Shown: positions 9,018-22,454 of the stretch, piece after piece | How positions within the stretch are numbered: position 1 is the first letter of the stretch | Layout of the letters: every line of letters begins with the position of its first letter | Origin: Pelagibius sp. | GTDB taxonomy: Bacteria > Pseudomonadota > Alphaproteobacteria > Kiloniellales > Kiloniellaceae | Direction of reading: 5' to 3' | DNA: 64,000 nt | Assembly: GCF_028281305.1 (NCBI RefSeq) | Contig: NZ_JANQKD010000120.1 | Coordinates: 39,391 to 103,390 of the forward strand | Position numbers and translations under genes: made by a program | The notes under the pieces: model-generated | What the model saw: the letters and a program-made list of their open reading frames with translations, nothing else | Told to the model about the DNA's origin: nothing | Databases searched by the model: none

Positions 9018-9566
9018 TCAGTGCTCTGAGGCCGCTTGGCCGCGCGTCATCGCGAAGACGTCCTCGGTGCAGGGTTCGCCCTGAAACACCACCTGCTGCG
9101 TCCGGATCTTCTCCATCCCCAGCCGCTCCATCAGGCGCAGAGAGGACAGGTTGCGGGTGTCGGTGATGCCGACGATGCGCTCGACCGCGGTCTGGGCAAA
9201 GACCAGGCGCAGCGCCGCCGTCACCGCTTCGTGCGCGAAGCCCTGGCCTTGTGCGCTGAGCGCCAGGGTAAAGCCGATCTCGGCCTCGCGGGCGTCTTCG
9301 GCGACGCAGAGACCGATGTCGCCGATCAGCCTGTCGTCTGACGCCAGCGCGATGGCGATCTGGTCCCAGCGGCCGGGCTGCAGCAGCGCGGCGCTGTTCA
9401 CGTCGGCCAGAAAGGCACGGGCCTCGGCATCGCTCATCGCCTGCCAGCCCTGGAAGCGGCCGACTGCCGGATCGCAGCGATAGGCTTGGAAGGCGGCAAG
9501 GTCGCCCGGGCACAGCCGGCGCAGGACGATGCGCTTGTGTGCAGAAGGAAGAGGCTCTTTGGGCAT
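9018..9566 (-). CDS. GNAT-family acetyltransferase (RimJ/RimL-like)
   Basis: A 182-residue Acetyltransf_3-type GNAT enzyme, with the acceptor-side start RIVLRRLCPGDLAAF, an acetyl-CoA-binding GQGFAHEA motif near the middle and the C-terminal NLSSLRLMERLGME motif typical of ribosomal-protein-type acetyltransferases. The ATG at 9566 is preferred because GAGAGA precedes it. An upstream ATG at 9626 lacks a ribosome site. It is convergent with the C-P lyase operon (12-base gap). It is not PhnO-like; the substrate is unknown. Confidence 0.8.
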   Translation of the reverse strand: MPKEPLPSAHKRIVLRRLCPGDLAAFQAYRCDPAVGRFQGWQAMSDAEARAFLADVNSAALLQPGRWDQIAIALASDDRLIGDIGLCVAEDAREAEIGFTLALSAQGQGFAHEAVTAALRLVFAQTAVERIVGITDTRNLSSLRLMERLGMEKIRTQQVVFQGEPCTEDVFAMTRGQAASEH

Positions 9567-9819
9567 GGGTCTCTCTCGTCGCGGCACTTTTCTTGAGGGA
9601 GTGGACGAAAGCTTGGAGGTGTCCATAGGGCGTCGGCGGATTCCAGCTTCGATGAGGCCGCCCTGAAACACAAGCCGCGCCGGCTCTGCAACCGCATAGG
9701 CACCGTTGACACAGCTCCGCTCTTGCGCGGGGCGGCGGCCTGACGGACCATGATGCCTGTGGGGAGTTTTGCCGCAGCGGCCGCGGCCGTATGTGGCGGA
9801 CAACAAGGGGTAAGCCGAA

Positions 9820-10872
9820 GTGTTCGGGATGCTGCGGGCCGTTCAGCGGGGCCTGGCCGGGTTCGTGCTTTCTGGTGCTGTCGCCCTGGTCGCCGGGCCG
9901 GCGCTGAGTCCGAGTTCAGCCTGGGCCGCCGAGCCCTGTCTGGGCGGGCCGGACTGCTGGGCGTTGTTTCCCCTTGGGGGCGGCTTGCAGCTTCCGCTAT
10001 ACACCAGCCATGCCCTGGACGAAGCGGCGCCTGAGATCCGCCGCGCCGTCGTCGTTGTGCACGGCATCAGGCGCAATGCGCACCAGTACTTTGCAATGAT
10101 CACGGCGGCTGCGGGTATCGAGGGGGAGCGCACGCGGACCCTTGTCGTTGCCCCCGGCTTTTCCATCGAAAGCGATGACCGGCCGCACCGCCGCACCGGC
10201 GAGGTCTACTGGGCAGGAAACCGCAACTGGCGGCACGGCGATGCCTCCGTCAGTCTACCGCGGGGGCGCATGAGTTCCTTTGGCGCGGTCGAGCGGCTGC
10301 TGTCTCATCTCGGTGACCGCAGCCTGTTTCCGAATCTTGACAAGATCACCCTGGCGGGCCACTCCGCTGGCGGACAGTTCGTCCAGCGCTTCGCGGTGGG
10401 GCATGCGCCGCTGGCCGCTCTGTCCTCGGTCAGGCTGCGCTACGTCGTCGCCAACCCCGGCACCTATCTCTACCTGGGGCCGGAGCGGCCCGGGCCGGAC
10501 TTCGACGGCGACTTCGGTGTGCCGTCGGCGGCGGACTGCGCCAAGTACGACCGCTACCAGTATGGGCTCGGTCAGTTGAACGGCTTCATGGCGCGCGCGG
10601 GCAAGGATATCCTGAGGGCGCGGGCACGGGACCGCGATGTGGTCCTGCTCCTGGGGCGCAACGACAGCGACCCCGACCACGAAACCCTGAACCGCAAGTG
10701 CGCCGCGGCTTTACAGGGCCGTCACCGCCTGGAGCGCGGCCGGCTGTTCAAGGCCCATCTTGACCGCCTCTTCGGCCGCCACGGCACGCGGATCGTCGAG
10801 GTTCCGGGCGTTGGCCACGAAGGCGCGGAAATGTTTGCCGCACCGGCCGGGCGCGAGGCAGTATTCTTCTAG
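9820..10872 (+). CDS. Secreted alpha/beta hydrolase
   Basis: 350 residues starting at GTG 9820 (preceded by AAGGGG) or ATG 9829. A signal peptide ends near SSAWAAEP (residue 37). The fold is alpha/beta hydrolase: an oxyanion-side VVVVHGIRRN strand (residues 77-86), the nucleophile elbow GHSAGG with Ser182, a LGRNDSDPDH acidic loop and a C-terminal GVGHEGAEMF supplying the likely His. Probable periplasmic or outer-membrane esterase/lipase; the substrate cannot be predicted. It lies between two GNAT genes with no obvious functional link. Confidence 0.8.
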   Translation: MFGMLRAVQRGLAGFVLSGAVALVAGPALSPSSAWAAEPCLGGPDCWALFPLGGGLQLPLYTSHALDEAAPEIRRAVVVVHGIRRNAHQYFAMITAAAGIEGERTRTLVVAPGFSIESDDRPHRRTGEVYWAGNRNWRHGDASVSLPRGRMSSFGAVERLLSHLGDRSLFPNLDKITLAGHSAGGQFVQRFAVGHAPLAALSSVRLRYVVANPGTYLYLGPERPGPDFDGDFGVPSAADCAKYDRYQYGLGQLNGFMARAGKDILRARARDRDVVLLLGRNDSDPDHETLNRKCAAALQGRHRLERGRLFKAHLDRLFGRHGTRIVEVPGVGHEGAEMFAAPAGREAVFF

Positions 10873-10924
10873 AAGCGACTCCGCTGTTTCATTCGCATTC
10901 GAACACCAGCCGATACGACAGGAC

Positions 10925-11407
10925 ATGATCATTCGCGAAGACGATCTGCGTGGGCACGAGATCGCAGCACTTCTGACGGCGCATCTGGACGTGATGGCCG
11001 AGCACTCGCCGCCAGAGAGCCGCCACGCCCTTGATCTGGAGGGTTTGCGGGTGCCGGAGGTCACCTTCTGGACTGCCTGGGAGGATGCGCAGCTGCTGGG
11101 CTGTGCGGCCTTGAAGGAACTCTCGCCCGAGCATGGCGAAGTGAAGTCCATGCACACCGCGCAGGCCGCGCGCGGCAAGGGGGTGGCCCGGCGGCTGTTG
11201 GAACACCTGATCGCGGCGGCCCGGCAGCGCGGCTACCGGCGGCTCAGTCTGGAGACCGGCAGCATGGAGGGCTTCGCCCCGGCGCGGGCGCTCTACAGCG
11301 GCTTCGGCTTCGAATACTGTCCGCCCTTCGCCGACTATCACCTGGATCCCCACAGCGTCTTCATGACCCTGGCGTTGCCGGAGGCGGCAGGGCTCGAGCG
11401 GCCCTGA
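10925..11407 (+). CDS. GNAT-family N-acetyltransferase
   Basis: 160 residues, ATG at 10925 after ACAGGA. It has the canonical acetyl-CoA loop QAARGKGVARRLLEHL and a C-terminal LYSGFGFEYCPPFADYH block of the PanZ/YedL-like GNAT enzymes that act on small molecules. It follows the hydrolase by 52 bases and is convergent with the cyclic-nucleotide-binding gene. Substrate unknown. Confidence 0.8.
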   Translation: MIIREDDLRGHEIAALLTAHLDVMAEHSPPESRHALDLEGLRVPEVTFWTAWEDAQLLGCAALKELSPEHGEVKSMHTAQAARGKGVARRLLEHLIAAARQRGYRRLSLETGSMEGFAPARALYSGFGFEYCPPFADYHLDPHSVFMTLALPEAAGLERP

Positions 11408-11414
11408 TCCGCGT

Positions 11415-11804
11415 TCAGACCGTCAGCAGCTTTTCGTTCATGCGCCTGACTCGCGCCGCCATGGTGCGCATGACGTCGAGGGCGAAGTAGGGGGTCTCGT
11501 GGACGAGGAAAAGGAAACTGCGTTCGGCGACCGGGACGACCTCGCAGGGCTCCAGTGCGACCACGGTGGCGCTGCGCGGCGCACCGTCGACGAGGCCCAT
11601 CTCGCCAAAGAAGCCGCCGGCATTGATCTCCTCGATGGTCGCCCCATTGATCACGATGGCGGCGCGGCCCGACTGCAGCACGAACATCTCCGTGCCGACC
11701 GACCCCTGTTCGATGATGTGCTGGCCTGCGTCGAACCGTAGGACCTTGACCCCTATGCTGGTGAGCATGGTCAGGTCCATGTCCCTGTGCTCCGGGAATT
11801 CCAT
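11415..11804 (-). CDS. Cyclic nucleotide-binding domain protein
   Basis: 129 residues with a single cNMP-binding beta barrel: FDAGQHIIEQGSVGTEMFVLQSG, then a phosphate-binding-cassette region GGFFGEMGLVDGAPRSATVVA. There is no DNA-binding helix-turn-helix, so it is not a transcription factor by itself. The ATG at 11804 has a strong AGGAGGGGG site. Such stand-alone domains may sense cAMP or serve as accessory regulators. It is downstream of the phosphonate transporter operon in the same direction, 90 bases from the acyltransferase. Confidence 0.8.
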   Translation of the reverse strand: MEFPEHRDMDLTMLTSIGVKVLRFDAGQHIIEQGSVGTEMFVLQSGRAAIVINGATIEEINAGGFFGEMGLVDGAPRSATVVALEPCEVVPVAERSFLFLVHETPYFALDVMRTMAARVRRMNEKLLTV

Positions 11805-11894
11805 GGCGTTGCCCCCTCCTGATCGCGGCCGCCGCACCATGCATGATTTGCATGACGATTTTGTTGCGGCGCATTGATTTGCTTTGGATGGATG

Positions 11895-12551
11895 TCAGCC
11901 GCCGTACTTCTCCAGGAAGGCCTCGATGCTGAGGCTGCGGAAGTCGGGCAGGGCCTGACGCAACTTGGCGTGGTCCCAGTCCCACCAGGCCAGAACCTGC
12001 AGCCGCGCGGCGATCCGGGCGTTGAAGCGCGGCCGGATCGGCCTTGCCGGCACCCCGGCGACGATGCTGTAGGGCGCGACCGCCTTGCTGACCACGGCAC
12101 CGGCGCCGATCACCGCCCCGGTGCCGACGGTTACCCCGGCCAGAACCGTTGCGCCGTGACCGATCCAGACGTCATGGCCGATGGTGACCGCATGGGCCTG
12201 CCGCCAGGCGAAGACCTCGCTGTCATCCTCCTCCGCCAAGCCATACTGGCGGCTGCGGTAGGTGAAGTGATGCTGGCTCGCCCGCCAGGTCGGGTGGTTG
12301 CCCGGATTGATCCGCGTCTGATTGGCGATGGAGCAGAACTTGCCGATCGCGCTGCCGATCACATGGCAGTCGGACGTGATGTAGCTGTAATCGCCGAAGC
12401 GGCTGTCCATCATGGTGCTGCGCGCGCCCACCTCGGTGTAGATGCCGAGCGTGGAGCCGACGACCGTAGCGGTCTCGTGAATCAGCGGCGACTCGCCCAG
12501 CATCTTTTTGGGCGGGCGTTGCACGTCGAAAGGCTTGGCAGCTTCGCTCAT
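11895..12551 (-). CDS. Phosphonate-metabolism hexapeptide acyltransferase
   Basis: 218 residues of the left-handed beta-helix (hexapeptide repeat) acyltransferase family that clusters with phn genes. It shows the hexad repeats VTIGHDVWIGHGATVLAGV and GAVIGAGAVVSK, an ASQHHFTYRSRQYG insert like those around xenobiotic acetyltransferase active sites, and the VAGVPARPIRPRF exit. It follows phnE by 18 bases. The acceptor is not established; protection or modification of aminophosphonates is a reasonable guess. Confidence 0.85.
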   Translation of the reverse strand: MSEAAKPFDVQRPPKKMLGESPLIHETATVVGSTLGIYTEVGARSTMMDSRFGDYSYITSDCHVIGSAIGKFCSIANQTRINPGNHPTWRASQHHFTYRSRQYGLAEEDDSEVFAWRQAHAVTIGHDVWIGHGATVLAGVTVGTGAVIGAGAVVSKAVAPYSIVAGVPARPIRPRFNARIAARLQVLAWWDWDHAKLRQALPDFRSLSIEAFLEKYGG

Positions 12552-12569
12552 GGTCGGGGCCGTTTACTT

Positions 12570-13439
12570 TCAGGGTCTGTAGTCGTTCTTGCCGATGATT
12601 TTGCCGCGCAGCCAGCCGGAGAGGCTGTCGATGGCATAGACTGTGATCAGGATGAGAATGACGATGGACATCACCTCGTCCCAGTTGTTGGCGCTGATGC
12701 GGTCGTAGAGCAGGAAGCCGACCCCGCCGGCGCCGACGATACCCAGGATGGTGGCGCTGCGGGTGTTGGATTCCAGGTAGTAGAGCACGTTGGACAGCAT
12801 GACCGGCAGCACCTGGGGCAGCACCGCCAGGCGCAGGGTCTGCAGGGGGCCGGCGCCGGTCGCCTGGACCCCCTCGATCTGCTTCTTCTCGACGTTTTCG
12901 ATAGCCTCAGCGAAGAGCTTGGAAAGCGAGCCGATGTCGGAGACCATGATGGCGAAGATACCGGCGAGGGGACCGAGGCCGAAGGCGCGGATGAAGATCA
13001 GCGCCAGCACCAGTTGCTCGAAGGCGCGCAGGGTGTCGAAGCCGCGGCGCACGCCGAAGCGCAGCCACTCCACCTTCAGGATGTTTTTGGCGCCGAGAAA
13101 GCCGAGCGGCAGGGCAATCAGGGTGGCCCCCAGGGTGCCGAGAAAGGCCATGGCCAGGGTCTCGCCGATGGCGATGACCGGCTCCATGAACAGTTCCCAG
13201 CTTGGCCAGACATAGGGCGGCAGCATAAAGCTCAAGACGAAGCCCAGCTTGCCGAGCCCGTGCCAGATGCGCTCCGGCGAGAAGTTGAAGGCGATCAGGG
13301 TGTAGATCGTCAGCGCCGAGAAGATACTCCAGCCGACCAGCTTGATCAGCTTCTGACGCGGCGTCTCGGTGAAGGCGAGCGTCAGACGGGCCTTGGCGGC
13401 GGCGATCTCCTGCGGTGTCACGTGGCTCGGGTTTCGCAT
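12570..13439 (-). CDS. phnE: PhnE, phosphonate ABC transporter permease
   Basis: 289-residue inner-membrane permease. An N-terminal amphipathic segment and first membrane helix (LVGWSIFSALTIYTLIAF) are followed by five further helices. The EAA-type cytoplasmic loop reads EGVQATGAGPLQTLRLAVLP. It pairs with the second permease encoded nine bases upstream to form a heterodimeric channel. Confidence 0.9.
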   Translation of the reverse strand: MRNPSHVTPQEIAAAKARLTLAFTETPRQKLIKLVGWSIFSALTIYTLIAFNFSPERIWHGLGKLGFVLSFMLPPYVWPSWELFMEPVIAIGETLAMAFLGTLGATLIALPLGFLGAKNILKVEWLRFGVRRGFDTLRAFEQLVLALIFIRAFGLGPLAGIFAIMVSDIGSLSKLFAEAIENVEKKQIEGVQATGAGPLQTLRLAVLPQVLPVMLSNVLYYLESNTRSATILGIVGAGGVGFLLYDRISANNWDEVMSIVILILITVYAIDSLSGWLRGKIIGKNDYRP

Positions 13440-13448
13440 CTCGGTCCT

Positions 13449-14342
13449 CTAAGCCAGGCCTTCGCGGCCGATAAAGCGGTGGCGGACGCGCTCGCAGATC
13501 AGGTCGATGCTGGCGACGGTCACCAGGATGATGAGGAAGAGCGCGGAGATGTCGGTGTAGTACTGGAACGAGATCGCGGTGCGGATTTCCTGGCCCAGGC
13601 CGCCGGCACCGACGAAGCCGATGATCGAGGACGAGCGCACGTTGATTTCGAAGCGCAGCAAGGTGTAGCTGACGTGGTTGGGCAGCACCTGGGGCACGAC
13701 CGCATAGCGGATCATCTGCACCCAGTTGGCCCCGGCAGCCCGCAGACCCTCCGGCGCCTTCATGTCGATGTTCTCGTTGACTTCCGAATAGAGCTTGCCG
13801 AGGGCGCCCATGGTGTGGACGGCGATGGCCAGGACACCGGCCATGGGGCCGATGCCGAAGCAGAAGACAAAGATCAGCGCGTAGACCAGTTCCGGCACCG
13901 TGCGCGCGATTTCCAGCAGGCGCCGGCAGGTAAAGAGGATGACGCGGTTGGGCATCAGGTTGCGTGAGGCGGGGAAGCTCAGCACAAAGGCGCCGATGAT
14001 GCCGAAGACTGTCGCCAGGAAGGCGATCAGAATGGTCTCGACCAGCAGCTTCAGCCACAGCTTCACCGGCAAAAACCACTCGGCAAGGTCGGCGCCGAAG
14101 CTCTCCCAGCGCAGGACCGGCAGGATCTTGACGATGAATTCATGGAGCCGCGGCAGGCCGTTCCAGATCTTCACCGGGTCCAGGTCGCCGATCACGGCGG
14201 CGATGCAAAAGCAGACGATGAAGGCCAGCGCGAAGAGCGCGTCCATCAGCCGCTTGCGGCGCCGTGCCGCGGCGTAGGCTTCGTGGAAGCGCGCGACCGC
14301 GTCGTTGGATGCTGCAGAGGGGGAGAGCGTGAGGTCGGTCAC
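13449..14342 (-). CDS. phnE: PhnE-like phosphonate ABC transporter permease
   Basis: 297 residues from GTG 14342. A longer reading from GTG 14441 would add an unlikely low-complexity leader. It has about six membrane helices and the EAA loop EGLRAAGANWVQMIRYAVVP. It precedes the other phnE in the operon, and the two are paralogs. The region ahead of it (14343-14464) contains a GC-rich hairpin separating it from phnD. Confidence 0.88.
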   Translation of the reverse strand: MTDLTLSPSAASNDAVARFHEAYAAARRRKRLMDALFALAFIVCFCIAAVIGDLDPVKIWNGLPRLHEFIVKILPVLRWESFGADLAEWFLPVKLWLKLLVETILIAFLATVFGIIGAFVLSFPASRNLMPNRVILFTCRRLLEIARTVPELVYALIFVFCFGIGPMAGVLAIAVHTMGALGKLYSEVNENIDMKAPEGLRAAGANWVQMIRYAVVPQVLPNHVSYTLLRFEINVRSSSIIGFVGAGGLGQEIRTAISFQYYTDISALFLIILVTVASIDLICERVRHRFIGREGLA

Positions 14343-14416
14343 GTCGGCCTGTCGCGAAGCGCAGCCTTGCCGGCTGCCGGAAGATCGAAAAGAGTGACCA
14401 CCGGAGCGGGGGAGAG

Positions 14417-14441
14417 TGCTTGGGGGCGCCGCCCCCCGCAC
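14417..14441 (-). other. GC-rich hairpin between phnD and phnE
   Basis: GTGC/GCAC and GGGGGC/GCCCCC arms form a stable stem-loop just after the phnD stop in the direction of transcription, without a T tract. Such structures often stabilise the message of the highly expressed binding protein relative to the permeases; that role is inferred. Confidence 0.4.
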
Positions 14442-14464
14442 CGGCGGTCAGAGAGGCACGTGAT

Positions 14465-15394
14465 TCAGCTGCCGCGGTTGCGGCGGATCTTGCGGATCTC
14501 CTCGCGCATCTCGACGATCCAGTCGTAGCGCTCGTGGTTGACGCGGATCCAGCCGACCTGTTTGGGATTGGCGGTCATGGCGGCGAAGGCTTCCGGGTCC
14601 TTCTGCGGAATCTCCATGAGCATCGTCGCCACGTCTTCCTTCATCGCGCCCGGCAGATTCTTGCGCGCGGTGAAGGGGCCCGAAGTGATCTCAGGCGACT
14701 TCCAGATCGGACAGACGACCCCTTCCTGGAGCATGCCCTTGTTCACCATGCGTTGGATAATGCCGGACTCTTCGTTGGTCATATAGGTGGCCGCGGCGTC
14801 GAACTGGCCGTTGCTGACGCCAAGAACGCCGGTCTCATGGGCGCCGGAGAAAGGCGTCGCGGCGAAGTAAGTCTCCGGATCGTAGCCCTGCTTCAGAAGG
14901 TTGTAGTAGGGCACGGCATAGCCCGATGTGGAGTCGGGGTCGGCGAAGGCCAGGGTCTTGCCCTGCAGGTCCTCGATCTTCTCGTAACCGCTGTCGCAGC
15001 GCACGGCGACGATGGAGTAGTAGCCCGTGCTGCCGTCGGCCTGCTTGCGCGAGACCAGCGGTTCGACGCCGCCTTCGGTTTCTGTGTAGGCCGCGGCGTA
15101 GGAAGAGGAACCGAAGAAAGCGAATTCGATCTGGTCGGCGGCGATGGCCTGGATCACGCCGTCATAGGACGAAGCGGTGTAGATCTTCACCGGCAGGCCG
15201 GTTTCCTTCTCCAGGTACTCCTTGAACTTCGCGTAGCGCTGGATGCGGTCCTTTTCGTTCTCGCCCGAGAGGATGCCGAAGCGCAGTTCCTTGAAGTCGG
15301 ATTTCCAGTCGGCAGCCTCAGCGGTCTGCAGGGTAACGCCGGCGATGAGAGCGGCGGCGAGGGCCGTGCCGCCTAAAAAGGCTCTGCGAAGCAT
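14465..15394 (-). CDS. phnD: PhnD, phosphonate ABC transporter binding protein
   Basis: 309-residue periplasmic binding protein with a signal peptide (MLRRAFLGGTALAAALIAG... cut after AEA). The FAFFGSSSYAAAY strand and the ADPDSTSGYAVPYY loop line the phosphonate pocket in PhnD homologs. The ATG at 15394 has a strong AAAGGAGA site. It delivers phosphonates to the two PhnE permeases and PhnC encoded around it. Confidence 0.93.
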   Translation of the reverse strand: MLRRAFLGGTALAAALIAGVTLQTAEAADWKSDFKELRFGILSGENEKDRIQRYAKFKEYLEKETGLPVKIYTASSYDGVIQAIAADQIEFAFFGSSSYAAAYTETEGGVEPLVSRKQADGSTGYYSIVAVRCDSGYEKIEDLQGKTLAFADPDSTSGYAVPYYNLLKQGYDPETYFAATPFSGAHETGVLGVSNGQFDAAATYMTNEESGIIQRMVNKGMLQEGVVCPIWKSPEITSGPFTARKNLPGAMKEDVATMLMEIPQKDPEAFAAMTANPKQVGWIRVNHERYDWIVEMREEIRKIRRNRGS

Positions 15395-15507
15395 GGTTGG
15401 AGTCTCCTTTGCGATTTGGGTCGGATGCCAGTCGGGGCCCTGGCGGGTTTCCGCAGGGAAAGCCTGGGTGCCGGAGAACGGCGTTGCGGCGAAGCGGTCG
15501 CCGGCCA

Positions 15508-16395
<888 letters not shown>

Positions 16396-16452
16396 CCCCG
16401 CCCCTCGCTTCCGCAACCAGCCTCTGGTCGACAGTTTCTCCAAGAGATCCGG

Positions 16453-16465
16453 TTGTCTAGACCAA
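16453..16465. promoter_or_regulatory. Predicted PhnF operator upstream of phnC
   Basis: TTGTCTAGACCAA contains the GTCTAGAC palindrome found between phnF and phnG. It lies 58 bases before the phnC ATG. The extended form TTGGTCTAGACAA (minus strand) closely resembles HutC-subfamily sites. It suggests one regulator ties uptake to C-P lyase expression. Confidence 0.6.
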
Positions 16466-16680
16466 TCGGATCCTCGACAATCTGCGTGAGGACAAGCCCC
16501 CCGTTCGCGGCCTTTTCATTTTGCGTTTAAGCCGCTTCGACACCTTGCCTTTGCCGGGCGCTGCGGTTTTCTCCGGCCAGCACCCTATCGCGCAAAGTCT
16601 ATTCAGTTTCGTTAGCGGCCTAAGCTTACCAAGCTGGCGATGACACCTATGTGACGCCCCGGTCACGCTTCTGGGTCATT

Positions 16681-16732
16681 CCTGTGCCAGTGGCCTGTGC
16701 CAGTGGCCTGTGCCAGTGGCCTGTGCCAGTGG
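16681..16732. repeat. 13-bp tandem repeat, four perfect copies
   Basis: Four identical consecutive copies of CCTGTGCCAGTGG lie in the 415-base gap between phnC and the response-regulator gene, close to the stop of the latter. Degenerate copies may follow (CCCGGTGTCATTGG). The unit is not a multiple of three and is noncoding. The rest of 16466-16810 shows no gene. Confidence 0.9.
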
Positions 16733-16810
16733 CCCGGTGTCATTGGCCCGGTGCCGGCGACGTTTGGCCGTGGCGAGCAACCGGAAGATGGAAAGGAGGG
16801 TCTGGCGTGC

Positions 16811-17533
16811 CTATGCCTTGGCTGTCGAGAAGATGTATCCGGCTCCGCGCACGGTCTTGATGACCTGTGGCTTGGCCGGATCGCTCTCGATCTTGCGGCG
16901 GATGCGGGCAATGCGGATGTCGATCGAGCGGTCGAAAGGCTCCCAGTCGCGGTTGTGCGCCAGGTTCAGTAGCTGATCGCGAGTCAGCACGCGGTTGGGA
17001 TGGTCGGCAAAGGCCTTCAACAGGTCGAATTCCATGCTGGTCAGCGGCACTTCGGCGCCGGAGGCTTCAAAAAGCTTGTGAGAGTCCAGGTTGAGGGTGA
17101 ATTCGCCGAAGCGCACCACCCTGGTCGGACCGCTGCTGTCTTCCGCGACGGGGTCGCCGTCGTGCCCGGCGCGGCGCAGCACGGCCTTGATGCGCGCCAG
17201 CAACTCACGCAGATCGACCGGTTTTGCGAGATAGTCGTCGGCGCCCATTTCCAGCCCGACAATCCGGTCGACCACTTCGCCGGCTGCGGTCAGCATGATG
17301 ATTCCGACCTTTGTGCTTTCGCGCAGGTAGCGGGCCAGGGAAAGGCCGTCTTCGCCGGGCATCCGGATATCGAGCAGGACCAGATCCACGTCCTGACCGT
17401 CGATAACCTCACGCAGTTCCTCGCCGCCGCCAACGGCCGTGACCTGGAAATCGTGCAGCTCCAGGTACTCCTCGATGGTCTCCCGGATTCCCGGCTCGTC
17501 GTCGACGACCACTATGTGTTTGCGGCCCTGCAT
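16811..17533 (-). CDS. OmpR-family response regulator
   Basis: 240 residues: a receiver domain with acidic pocket DDE (residues 11-13), phospho-acceptor Asp55 in LVLLDIRMPG and a KPVDLRELLARI switch segment, then an OmpR/PhoB winged helix ending KPQVIKTVRGAGYIFS. The ATG at 17533 is preceded by AAGGGAG. A GTG at 17599, directly after the kinase stop, would add 22 residues. It lies 69 bases downstream of a multi-PAS hybrid kinase in the same direction and is its likely partner. Confidence 0.88.
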   Translation of the reverse strand: MQGRKHIVVVDDEPGIRETIEEYLELHDFQVTAVGGGEELREVIDGQDVDLVLLDIRMPGEDGLSLARYLRESTKVGIIMLTAAGEVVDRIVGLEMGADDYLAKPVDLRELLARIKAVLRRAGHDGDPVAEDSSGPTRVVRFGEFTLNLDSHKLFEASGAEVPLTSMEFDLLKAFADHPNRVLTRDQLLNLAHNRDWEPFDRSIDIRIARIRRKIESDPAKPQVIKTVRGAGYIFSTAKA

Positions 17534-17602
17534 CTCAAAGGCTCCCTTACCCGCTCTCTCAATGGCACCCAGCGGCGCCTTGTTCTCAATGCCGTTCACG
17601 GT

Positions 17603-21196
<3,594 letters not shown>

Positions 21197-21476
21197 GGCG
21201 AGCCCTCCTGTCACGGACGTCTGCTGCCCGGAAGCCGCAGCAGAACGAACCGTTTCCCTGTTCTCCAGGCCGCAGGCAGGCAGCGAGAGTAGCCGAGGGG
21301 CACACCAGAGAAAAGAAGTGATGGAGGCGGTTGTTGTCGCCGCGGCCTTGCCTTTGCGCGGAGGGTTTCCGACCGCTGGTTCTTGTGATGGTCCCGCCAT
21401 CTACTGTTCCCACCCCAGTACCTGTGATCTGTGTACTTGTGACCCGTATTCATGACCAGAATGAACCGCCATCTTC

Positions 21477-21530
21477 GTCGACGTTGCCCAACTCAACGTC
21501 GACCGGACCGGTGTGTCTCCCAACACACCG
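21477..21530. other. Two hairpins between the DUF1127 gene and the kinase gene
   Basis: A 10-bp perfect inverted repeat (GTCGACGTTG at 21477-21486 with CAACGTCGAC at 21494-21503) is followed by an 8-bp one (CGGTGTGT at 21509-21516 with ACACACCG at 21523-21530). They lie just downstream of the minus-strand DUF1127 gene and may end its transcript, although neither has a clear T tract. Nothing else is seen in 21197-21547. Confidence 0.45.
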
Positions 21531-21547
21531 ATCCGATGACCTAGCGG

Positions 21548-21850
21548 TTACATGCCATAGTCGTGATCTCGACCATGGAGCTTCCGTTCGACTTCATGCG
21601 CCGCACTGATGATCGACGCGCGGTTCAGGCCAATGTCGCGCAGCATGTGATCATCCAGCTGCGACAGTTCCAAAACCGTCCTGCGCACCCGCGTACGGCT
21701 CATGAGCGGTCCGAAAAACTGCTCCATGACTTCCTTCACACTGCGGACCAGCTTTTCTCGAAAAGAAGGCCGCGGGGCTGCGCCGAAAGGGCTGGCCGGT
21801 CGAACACCGGGCAGAATCATCGGCGAGCCGAACAAGTCTGAATTGCTCAT
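21548..21850 (-). CDS. DUF1127-domain small protein
   Basis: 100 residues ending in a DUF1127 domain (RTVLELSQLDDHMLRDIGLNRASI), the short motif common in alphaproteobacterial stress- and phosphate-related small proteins. The N-terminal half is Pro-rich and unrelated to known domains. The ATG at 21850 is preferred; a TTG lies four codons upstream. Function is not known in this organism; some DUF1127 proteins bind RNA. Confidence 0.8.
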   Translation of the reverse strand: MSNSDLFGSPMILPGVRPASPFGAAPRPSFREKLVRSVKEVMEQFFGPLMSRTRVRRTVLELSQLDDHMLRDIGLNRASIISAAHEVERKLHGRDHDYGM

Positions 21851-22390
21851 TTTCTCTACCAAGCTCCTAAGGATTGAATCGGTTTTACTTGTTCATTTGG
21901 TTCGCCCATCGGACGGGCCGCTGCCGATACACGTCCTTGGTGCGTGCGACATGGCCGATCCGCATGGATGGCAGATATAGGGGCCCCCTGTTTCCCGGCG
22001 ATTTCGCGGCGCGGGCGATTTGGTATCAATTGTTCGCAGGTGCAGCGGATGTTCGCTCGCACCTGCATCTCGAAACAGTTCGACCGCCGGTGCTTCAGCG
22101 GCAGCCCAATACAGCCAGAGGTCGATTTATCTTCTTTTTATTATCAAGAGCTTAACCCCGCGCGCTTGGAGTGTCGGGGCGGCTCGGGCAGCGCTTCGGC
22201 TGTAGCGGGCGGGGGGCTGATGCAGAAACAATTGAAACATCGCGGCGCCTTGCCAGACCTGCAGTGGCCGCGCGTGCCGCGCCTGCGCGGACCGGACTCT
22301 TGCGTTTCGGCAACCATGGCAAGAGAAAGACAGATAAAAATCGCCTCATATAGGTCATTTGCATGCGGCGTCGGGGGACCGCTAGGTTCC

Positions 22391-22454
22391 ATTGAAGAAC
22401 ATGGGTATTGAAGAACATGGGTATTGAAGAACATGGGTATTGAAGAACATGGGT
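22391..22454. repeat. 16-bp tandem repeat, four perfect copies
   Basis: Four identical head-to-tail copies of ATTGAAGAACATGGGT occupy part of the 875-base gap between the DUF1127 and DUF1007 genes. No gene is supported elsewhere in 21851-22725, which holds the DUF1127 promoter on its left side. Confidence 0.92.

Noticed and set aside
9018..9566. GNAT gene as phnO (aminophosphonate acetyltransferase)
   Set aside because: It is on the opposite strand from the C-P lyase operon and has RimJ/RimL-type rather than PhnO-type motifs.
11874..13967. A 697-codon plus-strand frame across the acyltransferase and both phnE genes
   Set aside because: Low-complexity shadow; the minus-strand genes have ribosome sites and family motifs.
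16681..16732. Repeat array considered as an iteron origin
   Set aside because: Only four direct 13-bp copies, no replication protein gene or AT-rich unwinding region nearby, and the setting is chromosomal.
22391..22454. Repeat array considered as a CRISPR
   Set aside because: Units are directly adjacent with no spacers, and no cas genes are present.
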